Source of the DNA: Rhodobacteraceae bacterium HLUCCA08
GTDB lineage: Bacteria; Pseudomonadota; Alphaproteobacteria; Rhodobacterales; Rhodobacteraceae
DNA length: 64,000 bases
Direction of reading: 5' to 3'
Assembly: GCA_001314655.1 (NCBI GenBank)
Contig: LJSF01000007.1
Span: forward strand, 1-64,000
Part shown: positions 1 through 8,752 of the stretch, one piece after another
Layout of the letters: the number at the start of each line of letters is the position of its first letter
How positions within the stretch are numbered: position 1 is the first letter of the stretch
The notes under the pieces: model-generated
The model's input: the letters and a program-made list of their open reading frames with translations, nothing else
Databases searched by the model: none
Told to the model about the DNA's origin: nothing
Program-made: the position numbers and the translations under genes

Positions 1-1095
1 GGCGGGGGCCGCGGTCTGCGGCGGTGCCGGAACCGGGGCCGTTGCAAGCCTATCCTCTTCGGCCGGTTCGGCCAGGGCGATCCCGGGATCGGGTCCGGTG
101 TCGTCCGCGGCGGCCTGCGGCGCGGGGGTTTCGTCCGCCACGGGCGCCGGGGCTTCGGCCGACGGGGCCTCGGTCGACGGGGCCTCGGTCGACGGGGCGG
201 GATCGGGATCGGGCGCCAGGGCCAGCGCCTCGGGCACCGCGATCGGCGCGCTGGGGGCGACCAGCAGGCTTTCGGCGGCGGCGATGGCGGCGCCGTCGGG
301 ATCCAGCACCAGGTCGATCCGGCGCGGCCGGTCCGATCGGCCCAGCGCCGGCAGCGCCAGGAACATGCCCGTCGCATCGGCGGTCACGCGGTCGATCTCT
401 TCGCCGTCAAGCAGGATCGCCACGTCGCCCCCCGGCTCGGCCCGGCCCGACAGCAGCGACATCCCGTCGGGCTCGATCCGCAGGTCGGTCAGCACCGGTG
501 CGGTGGGTGGCGCGGGTTGCGGCGCGGCCCCGACGGCCGGCAAGGGATCGTCCGAGGCGGCCTCGTCCGGCACTGCGGCATCAACGGCGGGCGCGATGTC
601 AGCGGCCGCCGTTTCGGCCGGCACCTCCGCGTCGGCGGGTGCGGGATCGGCGGGCGCGTCGGGCGCGGCGATCGCTGCATCCGGGGACGGTGCGGTGTCG
701 CCGGGGGTCATGTCGGCCGCGGGCGCATCGTCGGTGGCCGCCCTGTCGGTGGGCGCGTCCGCGTCAGGCCCGACGGTCTCAGCGGGAGCCGCCTCGTCCG
801 CGGTCGCCGGCGCGGCGGGGGGCTGTGTGGCGGTGTCGGTCGCGACCTCGGCGCCCTGGTCGGTCCCGGCCGGGGCCGGGGCGCGCGCGCCCGGCGCCGC
901 GACCGGATTGTCGGCGCTGCCCGGCCGGTCGGTTGCAGGTTGCGCGACCGGCGCGGGCGTTTCGCTCTGCGGCCCGGGCCCCGACAGGCCCAGCGGCACA
1001 AGCCCCGCGCTGTCGGCGATCAGCATGACCGCCGCCAACAGCACGGCCCCGCCGGCCCAGCCTTTCCACGTGCCCAAGGTCTTTCCCCCATCCAT
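1..1095 (-). CDS. Membrane-anchored Ala/Pro-rich cell-envelope protein, probably LysM family (C-terminus outside window)
   Basis: An open frame runs from ATG at 1095 to the window edge without a stop, giving 365 residues. The N-terminus has a short cytoplasmic stretch and one hydrophobic segment (about residues 13-34), then a long low-complexity Ala/Pro/Asp/Glu linker (about 40-170), then an Ig-like beta domain with the pattern SLLSGRAEPGGDVAILLDG. Rhodobacterales genomes encode proteins of this layout ending in a LysM peptidoglycan-binding domain; that end would lie outside the window, so the LysM assignment is inferred. Reading frames on the other strand here are composition artefacts of the linker. 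Confidence 0.65.
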   Translation of the reverse strand, partial: MDGGKTLGTWKGWAGGAVLLAAVMLIADSAGLVPLGLSGPGPQSETPAPVAQPATDRPGSADNPVAAPGARAPAPAGTDQGAEVATDTATQPPAAPATADEAAPAETVGPDADAPTDRAATDDAPAADMTPGDTAPSPDAAIAAPDAPADPAPADAEVPAETAAADIAPAVDAAVPDEAASDDPLPAVGAAPQPAPPTAPVLTDLRIEPDGMSLLSGRAEPGGDVAILLDGEEIDRVTADATGMFLALPALGRSDRPRRIDLVLDPDGAAIAAAESLLVAPSAPIAVPEALALAPDPDPAPSTEAPSTEAPSAEAPAPVADETPAPQAAADDTGPDPGIALAEPAEEDRLATAPVPAPPQTAAPA

Positions 1096-1189
1096 GCCCC
1101 AACGGGCAGTTGTGAGAGCATAGCAACGGCTTTATCACCGGTCAAAAGACCAATTGCCCCCGGGGCTTGCAAACATCGCGGAGATCCCG

Positions 1190-1750
1190 ATGAACGATGC
1201 CTTTTCCGTCTGCGTCTATTGCGGATCCCGCGACGGGGCCGATCCTGCCCATGCAAAGGCCGCCGCGGCGACCGGGCAGCTGCTGGCGCGGCGCGGCTGG
1301 CGGCTGGTCTATGGCGCCGGCGACGTCGGGCTGATGGGCCGCGTCGCCCGGGCCGCGCAAGAGGCCGGCGCGCAGACCCTGGGGGTGATCCCGGTGCATC
1401 TGCTGGCCCGCGAGGCCGGCAAGCGCGACCTGTCGACCTTCGTGATCACCGAGACCATGCATGAACGCAAGAAGGTGATGTTCATGAATGCCGATGCGAT
1501 CGTGCTGCTGCCCGGCGGCGCCGGCAGTCTGGACGAGCTGTTCGAGGCGTTGACCTGGGCGCAGCTGGGCCTGCATGCCAAGCCGATCGTGGTGCTCAAC
1601 AGCGCCGGCTACTGGGATCCGCTGGTCGCGCTGATCGAGAGGATCGTGGATGGCGGCTTTGCCGAAACGTCGCTGACAGCGTTCCTGACGGTCGTGCCGG
1701 ATGTGGCCGGGCTGGAGGCGGCGCTCAGCCGGGCGCCCGGCGCGGCCTGA
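1190..1750 (+). CDS. LOG family (TIGR00730) Rossmann-fold nucleotide hydrolase
   Basis: The 186-residue product opens with FSVCVYCGSRDG and carries the family signature as LPGGAGSLDELFE, the phosphoribohydrolase active-site loop of the LOG (lysine decarboxylase-like) family. Such proteins release free base from nucleoside 5'-monophosphates, classically cytokinin ribotides; the true bacterial substrate is often unknown. ATG at 1190 fits the family length; an in-frame ATG at 1154 would add 12 unlikely residues. Its 3' end overlaps the convergent rarD gene by 26 bases. Confidence 0.88.
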   Translation: MNDAFSVCVYCGSRDGADPAHAKAAAATGQLLARRGWRLVYGAGDVGLMGRVARAAQEAGAQTLGVIPVHLLAREAGKRDLSTFVITETMHERKKVMFMNADAIVLLPGGAGSLDELFEALTWAQLGLHAKPIVVLNSAGYWDPLVALIERIVDGGFAETSLTAFLTVVPDVAGLEAALSRAPGAA

Positions 1751-2585
1751 GGCCGGCGGCGGAATAGACCGCCAGCGCCGACCAGATCAGGGCAAAGGCC
1801 ACCAGGTGCCAGCCGGTGAAGGGTTCGAGGAACACCAGGGTGGCGACCAGGAATTGCAGGGTCGGGTTGAGATACTGGATCAGCCCGATCGTGGCATAAC
1901 GCGCGCGCCGCGCGGCATAGGAGAACAGGATCAGCGGCGTCGCCGTCAGCGGCCCCGAGGCGGCCAGCAACAGATGCGTCGGCAGGTCCAGCCCGCCCGG
2001 CCCCTGCCACAGCGCGAACCACAGGGCCAGCGGCGCCAGCAGCAGCACCTCGGCGGTGACCGAGACCATCGGCGCGATATCGAGCCCCTTCTTGACCACG
2101 CCATAGGCCGCGAAGGTGCCCGCCAGCAGCAGCGACAGCCAGGGCGCCGCCCCCAGCCCGGCGGTGAGCGTGCCCACCGCCAGCGCCGCCAGCCCCACGG
2201 CCAGCCATTGCGCGACGCTGAGCGGTTCGGAAAAGATCAGCCGGCCCAGCAGCACGGCGGCCAGCGGAAAGATGTAATAGCCCAGCGACGCCTCGACCGC
2301 GCGCCCGGCCTGGATGCCGAAGATGAAGCCGAACCAGTTGGTCGCGATCATCACCCCGGCAAAGGCGATCACCGGCAGCCGCCCGCCCCGCAACGCCCGC
2401 GGCAGCAGCACGATGCGGCCCTGCAGCGCGAGGACGGCGGCAAAGAAGACCAGCGACCAGAGCGTGCGGTAGGACAGCACCTCGAGCGGCGGCACGTGCT
2501 TGAGCAGGGCGTAATAAAGCGGCGACAGGCCCCAGATCGTGCAGGCGCCGATCATGGCCAGGACGCCCCGTGCGGGTTCGGTCAT
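1725..2585 (-). CDS. rarD: RarD-type EamA family transporter
   Basis: This 286-residue protein has about ten hydrophobic helices and starts MTEPARGVLAMIGACTIWG, typical of the RarD branch of the drug/metabolite transporter superfamily. The family signature region around IGLIQYLNPTLQFLVA is near the C-terminus. The physiological substrate of RarD proteins is not established. ATG at 2585 was chosen because the sequence upstream of it in frame is Arg/Pro-rich and unlike any transporter. Confidence 0.88.
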   Translation of the reverse strand: MTEPARGVLAMIGACTIWGLSPLYYALLKHVPPLEVLSYRTLWSLVFFAAVLALQGRIVLLPRALRGGRLPVIAFAGVMIATNWFGFIFGIQAGRAVEASLGYYIFPLAAVLLGRLIFSEPLSVAQWLAVGLAALAVGTLTAGLGAAPWLSLLLAGTFAAYGVVKKGLDIAPMVSVTAEVLLLAPLALWFALWQGPGGLDLPTHLLLAASGPLTATPLILFSYAARRARYATIGLIQYLNPTLQFLVATLVFLEPFTGWHLVAFALIWSALAVYSAAGLRPRRAPG

Positions 2586-2737
2586 CGGTGGCTCTCCAGA
2601 CGCGGCAAGGAACGCCGGATCGCGCCGGATGGCAAGGGGGGCGCTGCCGGGGGCCGGCCGCCGCCGGTCTCGGGGCCCCGGACGCGGGCCGGTCCGGACC
2701 CGTCTTGCCCCCGAGGCGGCGCCTGGCGCGTCGGGCC

Positions 2738-3583
2738 TTAGCGTTCGATCGGAACACCCACCATGCTGCCCCATTCGGTCCAGGAGCCATCATAGACCCG
2801 GACATTCGTATAGCCGAGCAGTTCGGTCATCGCGAAACTGGCAAGGGTCGCCCGATGCGCCATGCGGCAATAGCTGATCACGGCCCTGTCGGGCCGGTCG
2901 ACATGGGCGGCGATCGCCGCGCGCAGCTGGTCGGGGGATTTGAAGGTCGTGTCCGCGTTCAACAACGCCTCGTGCGGCAGGTGCAGGGCACCGGGAATGC
3001 GGCCATAGCTTTCGGCGCCGACATCCGGTTTTCCGGGCACGCCGACGCGCTGGCCCGAATATTCCTCGGGGCTGCGATGATCCAGCAGGACGCAATCGGG
3101 ATTGCCGATATTGGCCAGCACCTCGTCCCGGCCGGCGCGCATGGCCTCCGTGCGGGCCACCGGCAGATAGGTCTGCGCGGCAACCTTCGGCTCGTCCTTG
3201 GTCAGCGGCCGCCCCTCGTCGATCCATTTCCGCTTGCCGCCGTTCAGGATCCGGACATCGGCATGGCCGAACAGCCTGAAGACCCACCAGGCATAGGTTC
3301 CGAACTGGACCGGCACGCCATGGAAGACGACCGTCGTGTCGTTGCGAATCCCGGCCTGCCCCAGACGCCTGCAGACCTCTTCATCGGTGGGGAACTGGCG
3401 CTGCAACGGATCCCAAAGCGCGGTCTTCCAGTGCCAGCCCAGGGCGCCGGGGATGTGACCGGCCTCGTAATCCGCCCGGCCATCCCAATCGACCTCGATC
3501 AGACGCAGGTCCGGATCGGACAGGCGTTCGGCCAACCATTCGGTTTCGACAAGTGCCCCCAACGGCGTCCCTCCCCTTGCCAC
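2738..3583 (-). CDS. sseA: Two-domain rhodanese, 3-mercaptopyruvate/thiosulfate sulfurtransferase
   Basis: The 281-residue protein has two rhodanese domains. The N-terminal, inactive one includes LIEVDWDGRADYEAGHIPGA, and the C-terminal one carries the catalytic loop YCRMAHRAT, with the persulfide-forming Cys near residue 240. The conserved end motif YDGSWTEWG is present. It transfers sulfur from 3-mercaptopyruvate or thiosulfate to an acceptor such as cyanide or a thiol. The loop differs from the CGSGVT form of classical mercaptopyruvate enzymes, so thiosulfate may be the better donor. It lies upstream of rarD on the same strand, 152 bases apart. Confidence 0.85.
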   Translation of the reverse strand: MARGGTPLGALVETEWLAERLSDPDLRLIEVDWDGRADYEAGHIPGALGWHWKTALWDPLQRQFPTDEEVCRRLGQAGIRNDTTVVFHGVPVQFGTYAWWVFRLFGHADVRILNGGKRKWIDEGRPLTKDEPKVAAQTYLPVARTEAMRAGRDEVLANIGNPDCVLLDHRSPEEYSGQRVGVPGKPDVGAESYGRIPGALHLPHEALLNADTTFKSPDQLRAAIAAHVDRPDRAVISYCRMAHRATLASFAMTELLGYTNVRVYDGSWTEWGSMVGVPIER

Positions 3584-3668
3584 GCCAGCGCAGCTTTGCA
3601 GAGGATCCCGTCCTTGTCACGCCTTCCGATTCGCCACGGTGCCGCCGCCGGTCGCCGGGCCGTGCCGG

Positions 3669-4118
3669 TCAGCCCGGCTCGGCGCGCAGGACGCGTTCGA
3701 CCTGGTCCAGCGGATGGTTGGTGAGGGTCTTGGGGATCTCGGCCACGACGCGCGCGGCCACCTCCTTGTGCAGCCTGTCGCGCAGGTCGCCCAGCACGCG
3801 CGGCGCGGCGCAGATCACCAGCCGGTCGAAGCGGCCCTTGTGCGCCAGGCCATAGAGCGTGTCGGCCAGGTCGTCGGCGAAGCGTTCCTTGGCCAGCCGG
3901 TGCCAGTCGACCTCCTGCAGCGCCGAGCGTTGCCCCTGCCCGGTATCGGGCATCCGGCCGGGGCGGTCGGTGCCCTGGTCGGCGGTGGGCGGGTTGTCCT
4001 GTTCGTCGATCCGGAAGACCTGCAGGAACGGGTCCTCGGCATCGGTGCGGTTTTCCAGGAACAGGGCCTTTTAACCATCGGCGATGACGACACAGGTGCC
4101 GTGGGTCAGTTCGGTCAT
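3669..4118 (-). pseudogene. Host attachment family protein gene interrupted by an in-frame stop at codon 16
   Basis: ATG at 4118 is preceded by a strong AGGAGG ribosome site. The frame reads MTELTHGTCVVIADG, then TAA at 4073-4071, then continues without another stop as KALFLENRTDAEDPFLQVF and on to residue 149. The restored protein matches the Host_attach family, originally named for a plant-associated attachment protein and of uncertain function. The family usually has Glu at the stop position, so one GAA-to-TAA change explains the break. The rest of the frame is intact, so the mutation is recent, a sequencing error, or the protein restarts at the ATG at 3953. Confidence 0.75.
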
Positions 4119-4346
4119 GGGGACCTCCTTTCCCACTTGATCCTAGTACGGATTGGCGATCTGTCCCATCACCGGCGCCGGACCATCCGCCGGCGCGCGC
4201 CGCGTGACGACGCCGATCCGGGGCGGCAGGTCGACCCGGAGCGGCCATTCCGGACACCCGAGACCGCCACCGCCGATCAGAACCCGTGAAAAAGGGCCAG
4301 GTGCACGCCCCGGCCCTTCCCCTGGCAGTCACCGCGGCATGCCCGG

Positions 4347-4946
4347 TCACATGCGCGACGCGACGTTTTCCCAGTTCACCAGGTTGTCGAGGAAGTTGGT
4401 CAGATAGGCCGGCCGCTTGTTGCGGAAATCGATGTAGTAGGAATGCTCCCACACGTCGCAGCCCAGCAGCGCGGTCTGTCCGAAGCACAGCGGGTTCACG
4501 CCGTTTTCGGTCTTGGTGACCTTGAGGCTGCCATCGCTGTCCTTGACCAGCCAGGCCCAGCCCGAGCCGAACTGCCCCGCGCCGGCGGCCGAGAATTCTT
4601 CCTTGAACGTGTCGACCGAACCGAAGCTTTCGGTCAGCGCGGCCTCCAGCTCGGACGGCATCTTGCTGTCGTCGGGGCTCATCATCTCCCAGAACTGGTT
4701 GTGGTTCCAAAGCTGGCTGATGTTGTTGAAGATGCCCGATTGCGCCACGGCGCTGGCATCATAGGTGCCGCGGATGATCTCTTCCAGGCTCTTGCCGTCC
4801 CATTCGGTGCCGGCGATCGCCTTGTTGCCGTTGTCGACATAGGCCTTGTGGTGCAGGTCGTGGTGATATTCCAGCGTTTCGGCGGACATGCCCTTGGCGG
4901 CCAGCGCGTCGTGGGCATAAGGCAGGTCGGGAAGCTCGAAAGCCAT
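4347..4946 (-). CDS. sodB: Iron superoxide dismutase
   Basis: The 199-residue protein has the full Fe/Mn-SOD architecture: a helical N-domain with ligands His28 (in LEYHHDLHHKAYVDN) and His83 (in SQLWNHNQFW), and a C-domain with Asp165 and His169 in DVWEHSYYIDF. Gln79, just ahead of the WNH ligand motif, is the position typical of iron rather than manganese enzymes. It converts superoxide to oxygen and peroxide in the cytoplasm. It is transcribed alone; 228 bases without a gene separate its 3' end from the neighbouring broken gene. Confidence 0.96.
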   Translation of the reverse strand: MAFELPDLPYAHDALAAKGMSAETLEYHHDLHHKAYVDNGNKAIAGTEWDGKSLEEIIRGTYDASAVAQSGIFNNISQLWNHNQFWEMMSPDDSKMPSELEAALTESFGSVDTFKEEFSAAGAGQFGSGWAWLVKDSDGSLKVTKTENGVNPLCFGQTALLGCDVWEHSYYIDFRNKRPAYLTNFLDNLVNWENVASRM

Positions 4947-5221
4947 GGGATGAACCCCTTCTTAACGGTTGCGGTGTCTGATGGGGAGAGAAAGCGCTAT
5001 GGCCCGGAAGGTCAAGCAGGCTTTGCCGCATTTTCGCCGGCGCCGGGGGCAACGCCGCGCGCGCGCCGGTGGACTTTCGCGGCGTTTTGCCTATGCTGCG
5101 GCCAAGGTCGGATCAACCGGCCCGGCCCGGACGCGACCGGTGCCCGAGCAGAACAGGCGGACCCCGCCGGAGAGGCAAGCAGGATGACCTTCGCCCCCGC
5201 TGACGCGACGGAGCGCGCGTG

Positions 5222-6853
5222 ATGGCCAAGCACCGTTTCACGATCATGTCGATGATGAAGGACGAGGGCCATTCCCTGGTCGAATGGGTCGCCTATCATC
5301 GCCATATCGGCTTCGACAACATCGTCGTCTACACCAACAATTGCGGCGACGGCACCGACGACATGCTGATCCGGCTGCAGGAGATGGGCTGGGTCCAGCA
5401 CTTCCGCAATGATGTCCCCGAGGGCAAGAAACCCCAGCCCAATGCGCTGATGCTGGGCACCCAGAACCCCGAAGTGACCGACAGCGACTGGATCCTGACC
5501 ATGGATGCGGACGAATTCCTGTCGATCAAGGTCGGCCGGGGGCGGATTTCCGACCTGGTCGAAAAGATGGACCCGGCCGCCGCTGCGATGGCGATCACCT
5601 GGCGGTTCTTCGGATCGAACGGGATCACCGACTGGAACCCCGGCCTGGTGATCGAGAATTACACCCGCGCCGCGCCGGACAAGTTCAAGAAGGGCTGGGG
5701 CGTCAAGACCCTGTTCAGACCCTATCGCGACATGAAGCTGGGCATCCACCGCCCGCACATCAAGAAAGCCAAGCAAGAGCCTGAAAACGCGAAACTTCTT
5801 TACGATCAGCTATGGCTCAACGGTTCGGGCCAGCCGATGCCCGATGAATTCTCCCTGTCCGGCTGGCGCTCGACCAAGCCGACGCTGGGCTACAAATGGG
5901 CCGAGCTGAACCATTACGCCGTGAAAAGCCACGAGGCCTATCTGCTGCGCCGGGTGCGCGGCAACGTCAACAACAAGGAAGACAAATACAACGCCGCCTA
6001 TTTCGCCCTGTTCGACCGCAACGAGATCGAGGCGACCAATGCGCAACGCCACCTGCGCGGCACGAAAAAGAAGATGGCCGAGATCCTGAGCGATCCCGAG
6101 ATGCGCCGCCTGCAGGACCGCGCACTGGAGTTCCATGCCGCGCGGGTCGACAAACTGCGCGGCACGGCCGACTACGACACCTGGCTGACAGAGCTGAAAC
6201 AGGCCTCCGAGGTGCCGCTGGACAGCCTCGACGAGGTGCTGTTCATCCAGCACTTGCCCAAGGACTGGCAGGCCAAGGTCAAGGAGTTGCAGGCCCAGGG
6301 CGTGCCCGACAAGAAGATCGCCAGGATGATCGCCGCGACCCAGACCGCGAAAAAGGGTGAAACCCGCGCCGCGCTGCTGGCGGCGGCGGGCGAGAACCCC
6401 CAGGACAAGCTGAACGCCCATGAACTCAAGGGCCGCAGCGGGGACGAAACGCTGGACAACCCGTTCCTGAACACCCCCGAGGCCGCCGCCCTGGGGGTGC
6501 CGCTGATGCAGGAGCGGGTCCAGAAGATCGCCCTGGCCGCCCGCGCCGGAAAGGGCGCCGGCGCCAGGCGGGCCGAGGCCGCGGCCACCGGGCCGCGCAC
6601 CAGGGTCAAGGCCAGCGTCGTTGTCGAAGCCGCCGCACAGCTGCAACAGGACCGGGCCGATGCCGGGCGCAGCGCCGCCCGCGCGGTCGAAGCCGCCGCC
6701 ACGGCCCATGCCGAGACCTCGCCCCCCAAGGCCCGCGACACCGCGCCCGAACGGGTCGCCCGCAAGGCGGCGAAACGCGCCGCGGCCGACCCGCAGCGCG
6801 ACCCCGAAACCGGCCGCTTCCTGCCCCGCGCAAAGGAGAGCCGCAATGGCTGA
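5222..6853 (+). CDS. Glycosyltransferase family 2-like protein with Ala-rich tail
   Basis: The first 270 or so residues form a GT2/GT92-like fold: MSMMKDEGHSLVEWVAYHRH is the usual start of this family, and LTMDADEFLS supplies the DxD-type metal and sugar-nucleotide motif. Residues beyond about 400 are Ala/Lys-rich and end with DPETGRFLPR, suggesting a basic flexible tail. ATG at 5222 overlaps an in-frame GTG at 5219; the ATG form is preferred. The next gene starts 8 bases before this one ends, so the two are translationally coupled. Acceptor and sugar are unknown. Confidence 0.82.
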   Translation: MAKHRFTIMSMMKDEGHSLVEWVAYHRHIGFDNIVVYTNNCGDGTDDMLIRLQEMGWVQHFRNDVPEGKKPQPNALMLGTQNPEVTDSDWILTMDADEFLSIKVGRGRISDLVEKMDPAAAAMAITWRFFGSNGITDWNPGLVIENYTRAAPDKFKKGWGVKTLFRPYRDMKLGIHRPHIKKAKQEPENAKLLYDQLWLNGSGQPMPDEFSLSGWRSTKPTLGYKWAELNHYAVKSHEAYLLRRVRGNVNNKEDKYNAAYFALFDRNEIEATNAQRHLRGTKKKMAEILSDPEMRRLQDRALEFHAARVDKLRGTADYDTWLTELKQASEVPLDSLDEVLFIQHLPKDWQAKVKELQAQGVPDKKIARMIAATQTAKKGETRAALLAAAGENPQDKLNAHELKGRSGDETLDNPFLNTPEAAALGVPLMQERVQKIALAARAGKGAGARRAEAAATGPRTRVKASVVVEAAAQLQQDRADAGRSAARAVEAAATAHAETSPPKARDTAPERVARKAAKRAAADPQRDPETGRFLPRAKESRNG

Positions 6854-7847
6854 CGCCCCGCGCATCGTCCTTGTGTCGACGATGAAGAACGAAGGCCCCT
6901 ACCTGCTGGAATGGCTGGCCTACCACCGCGCGATCGGGATCGAGGAATTCTGCCTGTTCTCGAACGATTGCACCGACGGCACCAACCTGATGCTGAACCG
7001 GCTCGACCAATTGGGCGTGGTCCGGCACTACGACAACCCGCTCGGCCCCCGCATGGACCCGCAACGCGCCGCCTATTCCCGCGCCGGACGCATGGACTGG
7101 GTGCGCAGCGCCGATTGGGTGCTGATCGTCGACGCCGACGAATTCCTGAACGTGAAGGTGGGCGACCGGTCGATCCAGGCCCTGATCGACGCCCTGCCCC
7201 CCGGCACCGACGCGGTCAGCATCAACTGGCGGCTGATGGGCTCGAACGGGCTGGCGCATATGTCGGACGAGCTGGTCACCCGCCGCTTCACCCGCGGCTC
7301 GGATTTCGAAAACCCCGAAAACGGATTGGTCTGGGGCTTCAAGACCCTGTTCCGCCCCGCCGCCTTCGATTTTTTCGGCGTCCACCGGCCCAAGTTCTTC
7401 AAGGACAAGACGCTGACGCCCGGCATGGTGAACTGGGTCAATGGCGACGGCAAGCCGCTGGGCGATGCCTATCTCAAGGGCGGCTGGCGGTCGAACAAGG
7501 CCAACCTGGGCCATGGCCTGGCCCAGGTGAACCATTACGCGATCAAGAGCCGCGAGGATTTCCTGCTCAAGCGGCTGCGCGGCACGGCCAATTCCAAGAA
7601 CAAGGGCCGGATCGACATGGACTATTGGGACAAATACGACATCAACACCTGCGAGGATGCCAGCATTCCGACCGCGGCGATCGAACCGATCATGGCCGAA
7701 TGGGGCCGCGACGCGGACCTGGCCGCGCTGTCGCGCGCCTGTGCCGAAACCACGCGGCGGGTGCTGGATTACCAGTTGCAAGTGCCCGAATTCCGCACCT
7801 TCATCGATACCGGCATCTTCGAACCCATGAAGGAGGCCGCCGAATGA
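6846..7847 (+). CDS. Glycosyltransferase family 2-like protein, paralogue of the preceding gene
   Basis: The 333-residue protein starts MADAPRIVLVSTMKNEGPYL and has the same layout as the upstream enzyme: EWLAYHRAIG, a DCTDGTNLMLNRL block, and the metal-binding motif IVDADEFLNVK. It lacks the Ala-rich tail. The two are clearly duplicated copies diverged in sequence. The stop codon overlaps the start of the sulfotransferase gene (ATGA), giving a three-gene coupled operon that probably builds and decorates a surface or secreted glycan. Confidence 0.85.
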   Translation: MADAPRIVLVSTMKNEGPYLLEWLAYHRAIGIEEFCLFSNDCTDGTNLMLNRLDQLGVVRHYDNPLGPRMDPQRAAYSRAGRMDWVRSADWVLIVDADEFLNVKVGDRSIQALIDALPPGTDAVSINWRLMGSNGLAHMSDELVTRRFTRGSDFENPENGLVWGFKTLFRPAAFDFFGVHRPKFFKDKTLTPGMVNWVNGDGKPLGDAYLKGGWRSNKANLGHGLAQVNHYAIKSREDFLLKRLRGTANSKNKGRIDMDYWDKYDINTCEDASIPTAAIEPIMAEWGRDADLAALSRACAETTRRVLDYQLQVPEFRTFIDTGIFEPMKEAAE

Positions 7848-8656
7848 CCGCAGACCACGGCCCCGCCCGGTTCCTGTGCATCGGCACCCATCACAAGACC
7901 GGCACGATCTGGATGCGCAAGGTGTTCCGCGCGATCCAGCGCGACCAGGACATCCCGTTCATGCAATGCTACCGGGACAAGAAACTGGCCGAGGCCGCGC
8001 CGAGTGGCCCGCAGATCATCGTCAACTGGGCGTCGAGCTTTCCGAAGAAACTGATGGCGATGGACCATGCCCGGTTCATCCACATCATCCGCGACCCGCG
8101 CGACGTGCTGCTCAGCGGGATGCGCTATCACCGCGTCGCGCCGCTGGGCAACGAAAAGTTCCTGCGCGAAACCCGCGACGCATGGGGCGGCAAGAATTAC
8201 CAGGACCACCTGAACGCCCTGCCCGACGATCCTGCAAGGCTGCTCTTCGAGATGGCGCACAAGCACGACGTGACGGTGCAGGAAATGCTGAACTGGCCCT
8301 ATGGCCATCCCCATGCCGCGGACCTGCGCTACGAGGACCTGATCGAGGATACCGAGTGCCGCATCATCCGCGGCGTGCTGGAAAGCTTCGCGATCGAGGG
8401 GCTGGATATCGACCGGGCGGTGCAAAGCTGGTGGGATCATTCCCTGTTCGGCGGCCTGAAGAAGTCCGATGCCCGCGAGGACCGGATCGCGCTGCATGTG
8501 AATTCGGGCGCCAAGGCGCAGTGGCGCAGCAAGCTGCCGCGCGAGATCGCGGAGGTTTATGCCGAGCGTTACCAGGACGCGCTGGAACGGCTGGGCTATG
8601 CGAACGATGCCGCCTGGGTGGCCGAATGTCCCCCGGCCAAGGACATCGCCGCCTGA
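7844..8656 (+). CDS. Sulfotransferase domain protein
   Basis: The 270-residue protein carries the 5'-phosphosulfate-binding loop in THHKTGTIWMRKVF and the 3'-phosphate-binding segment in IHIIRDPRDVLLSGM, the two PAPS-binding signatures of the sulfotransferase superfamily. The enzyme should move a sulfuryl group from PAPS to a hydroxyl or amine, plausibly on the product of the two glycosyltransferases it is coupled to. Start ATG at 7844 overlaps the previous stop. It is last in the operon; a hairpin cluster follows. Confidence 0.85.
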   Translation: MTADHGPARFLCIGTHHKTGTIWMRKVFRAIQRDQDIPFMQCYRDKKLAEAAPSGPQIIVNWASSFPKKLMAMDHARFIHIIRDPRDVLLSGMRYHRVAPLGNEKFLRETRDAWGGKNYQDHLNALPDDPARLLFEMAHKHDVTVQEMLNWPYGHPHAADLRYEDLIEDTECRIIRGVLESFAIEGLDIDRAVQSWWDHSLFGGLKKSDAREDRIALHVNSGAKAQWRSKLPREIAEVYAERYQDALERLGYANDAAWVAECPPAKDIAA

Positions 8657-8663
8657 AAGCCGA

Positions 8664-8750
8664 GGGTGGGGTAGAACCCCATCCTACCGACATCCGCGAC
8701 CATTCGCGCCGCCGGCATGTCGCAGCTGCAGGGTGGGGTTCTACCCCACC
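8664..8750. terminator. Two related hairpins between convergent genes, probable bidirectional terminator
   Basis: The gap between the sulfotransferase and ccdA genes holds GGGGTAGAACCCC (8668-8680) and GGGGTTCTACCCC (8735-8747). Each can fold on itself, and the two are reverse complements, so a long stem is also possible. There is no T-run, so factor-independent termination is inferred only from position between convergent 3' ends. Confidence 0.5.
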
Positions 8751-8752
8751 GC

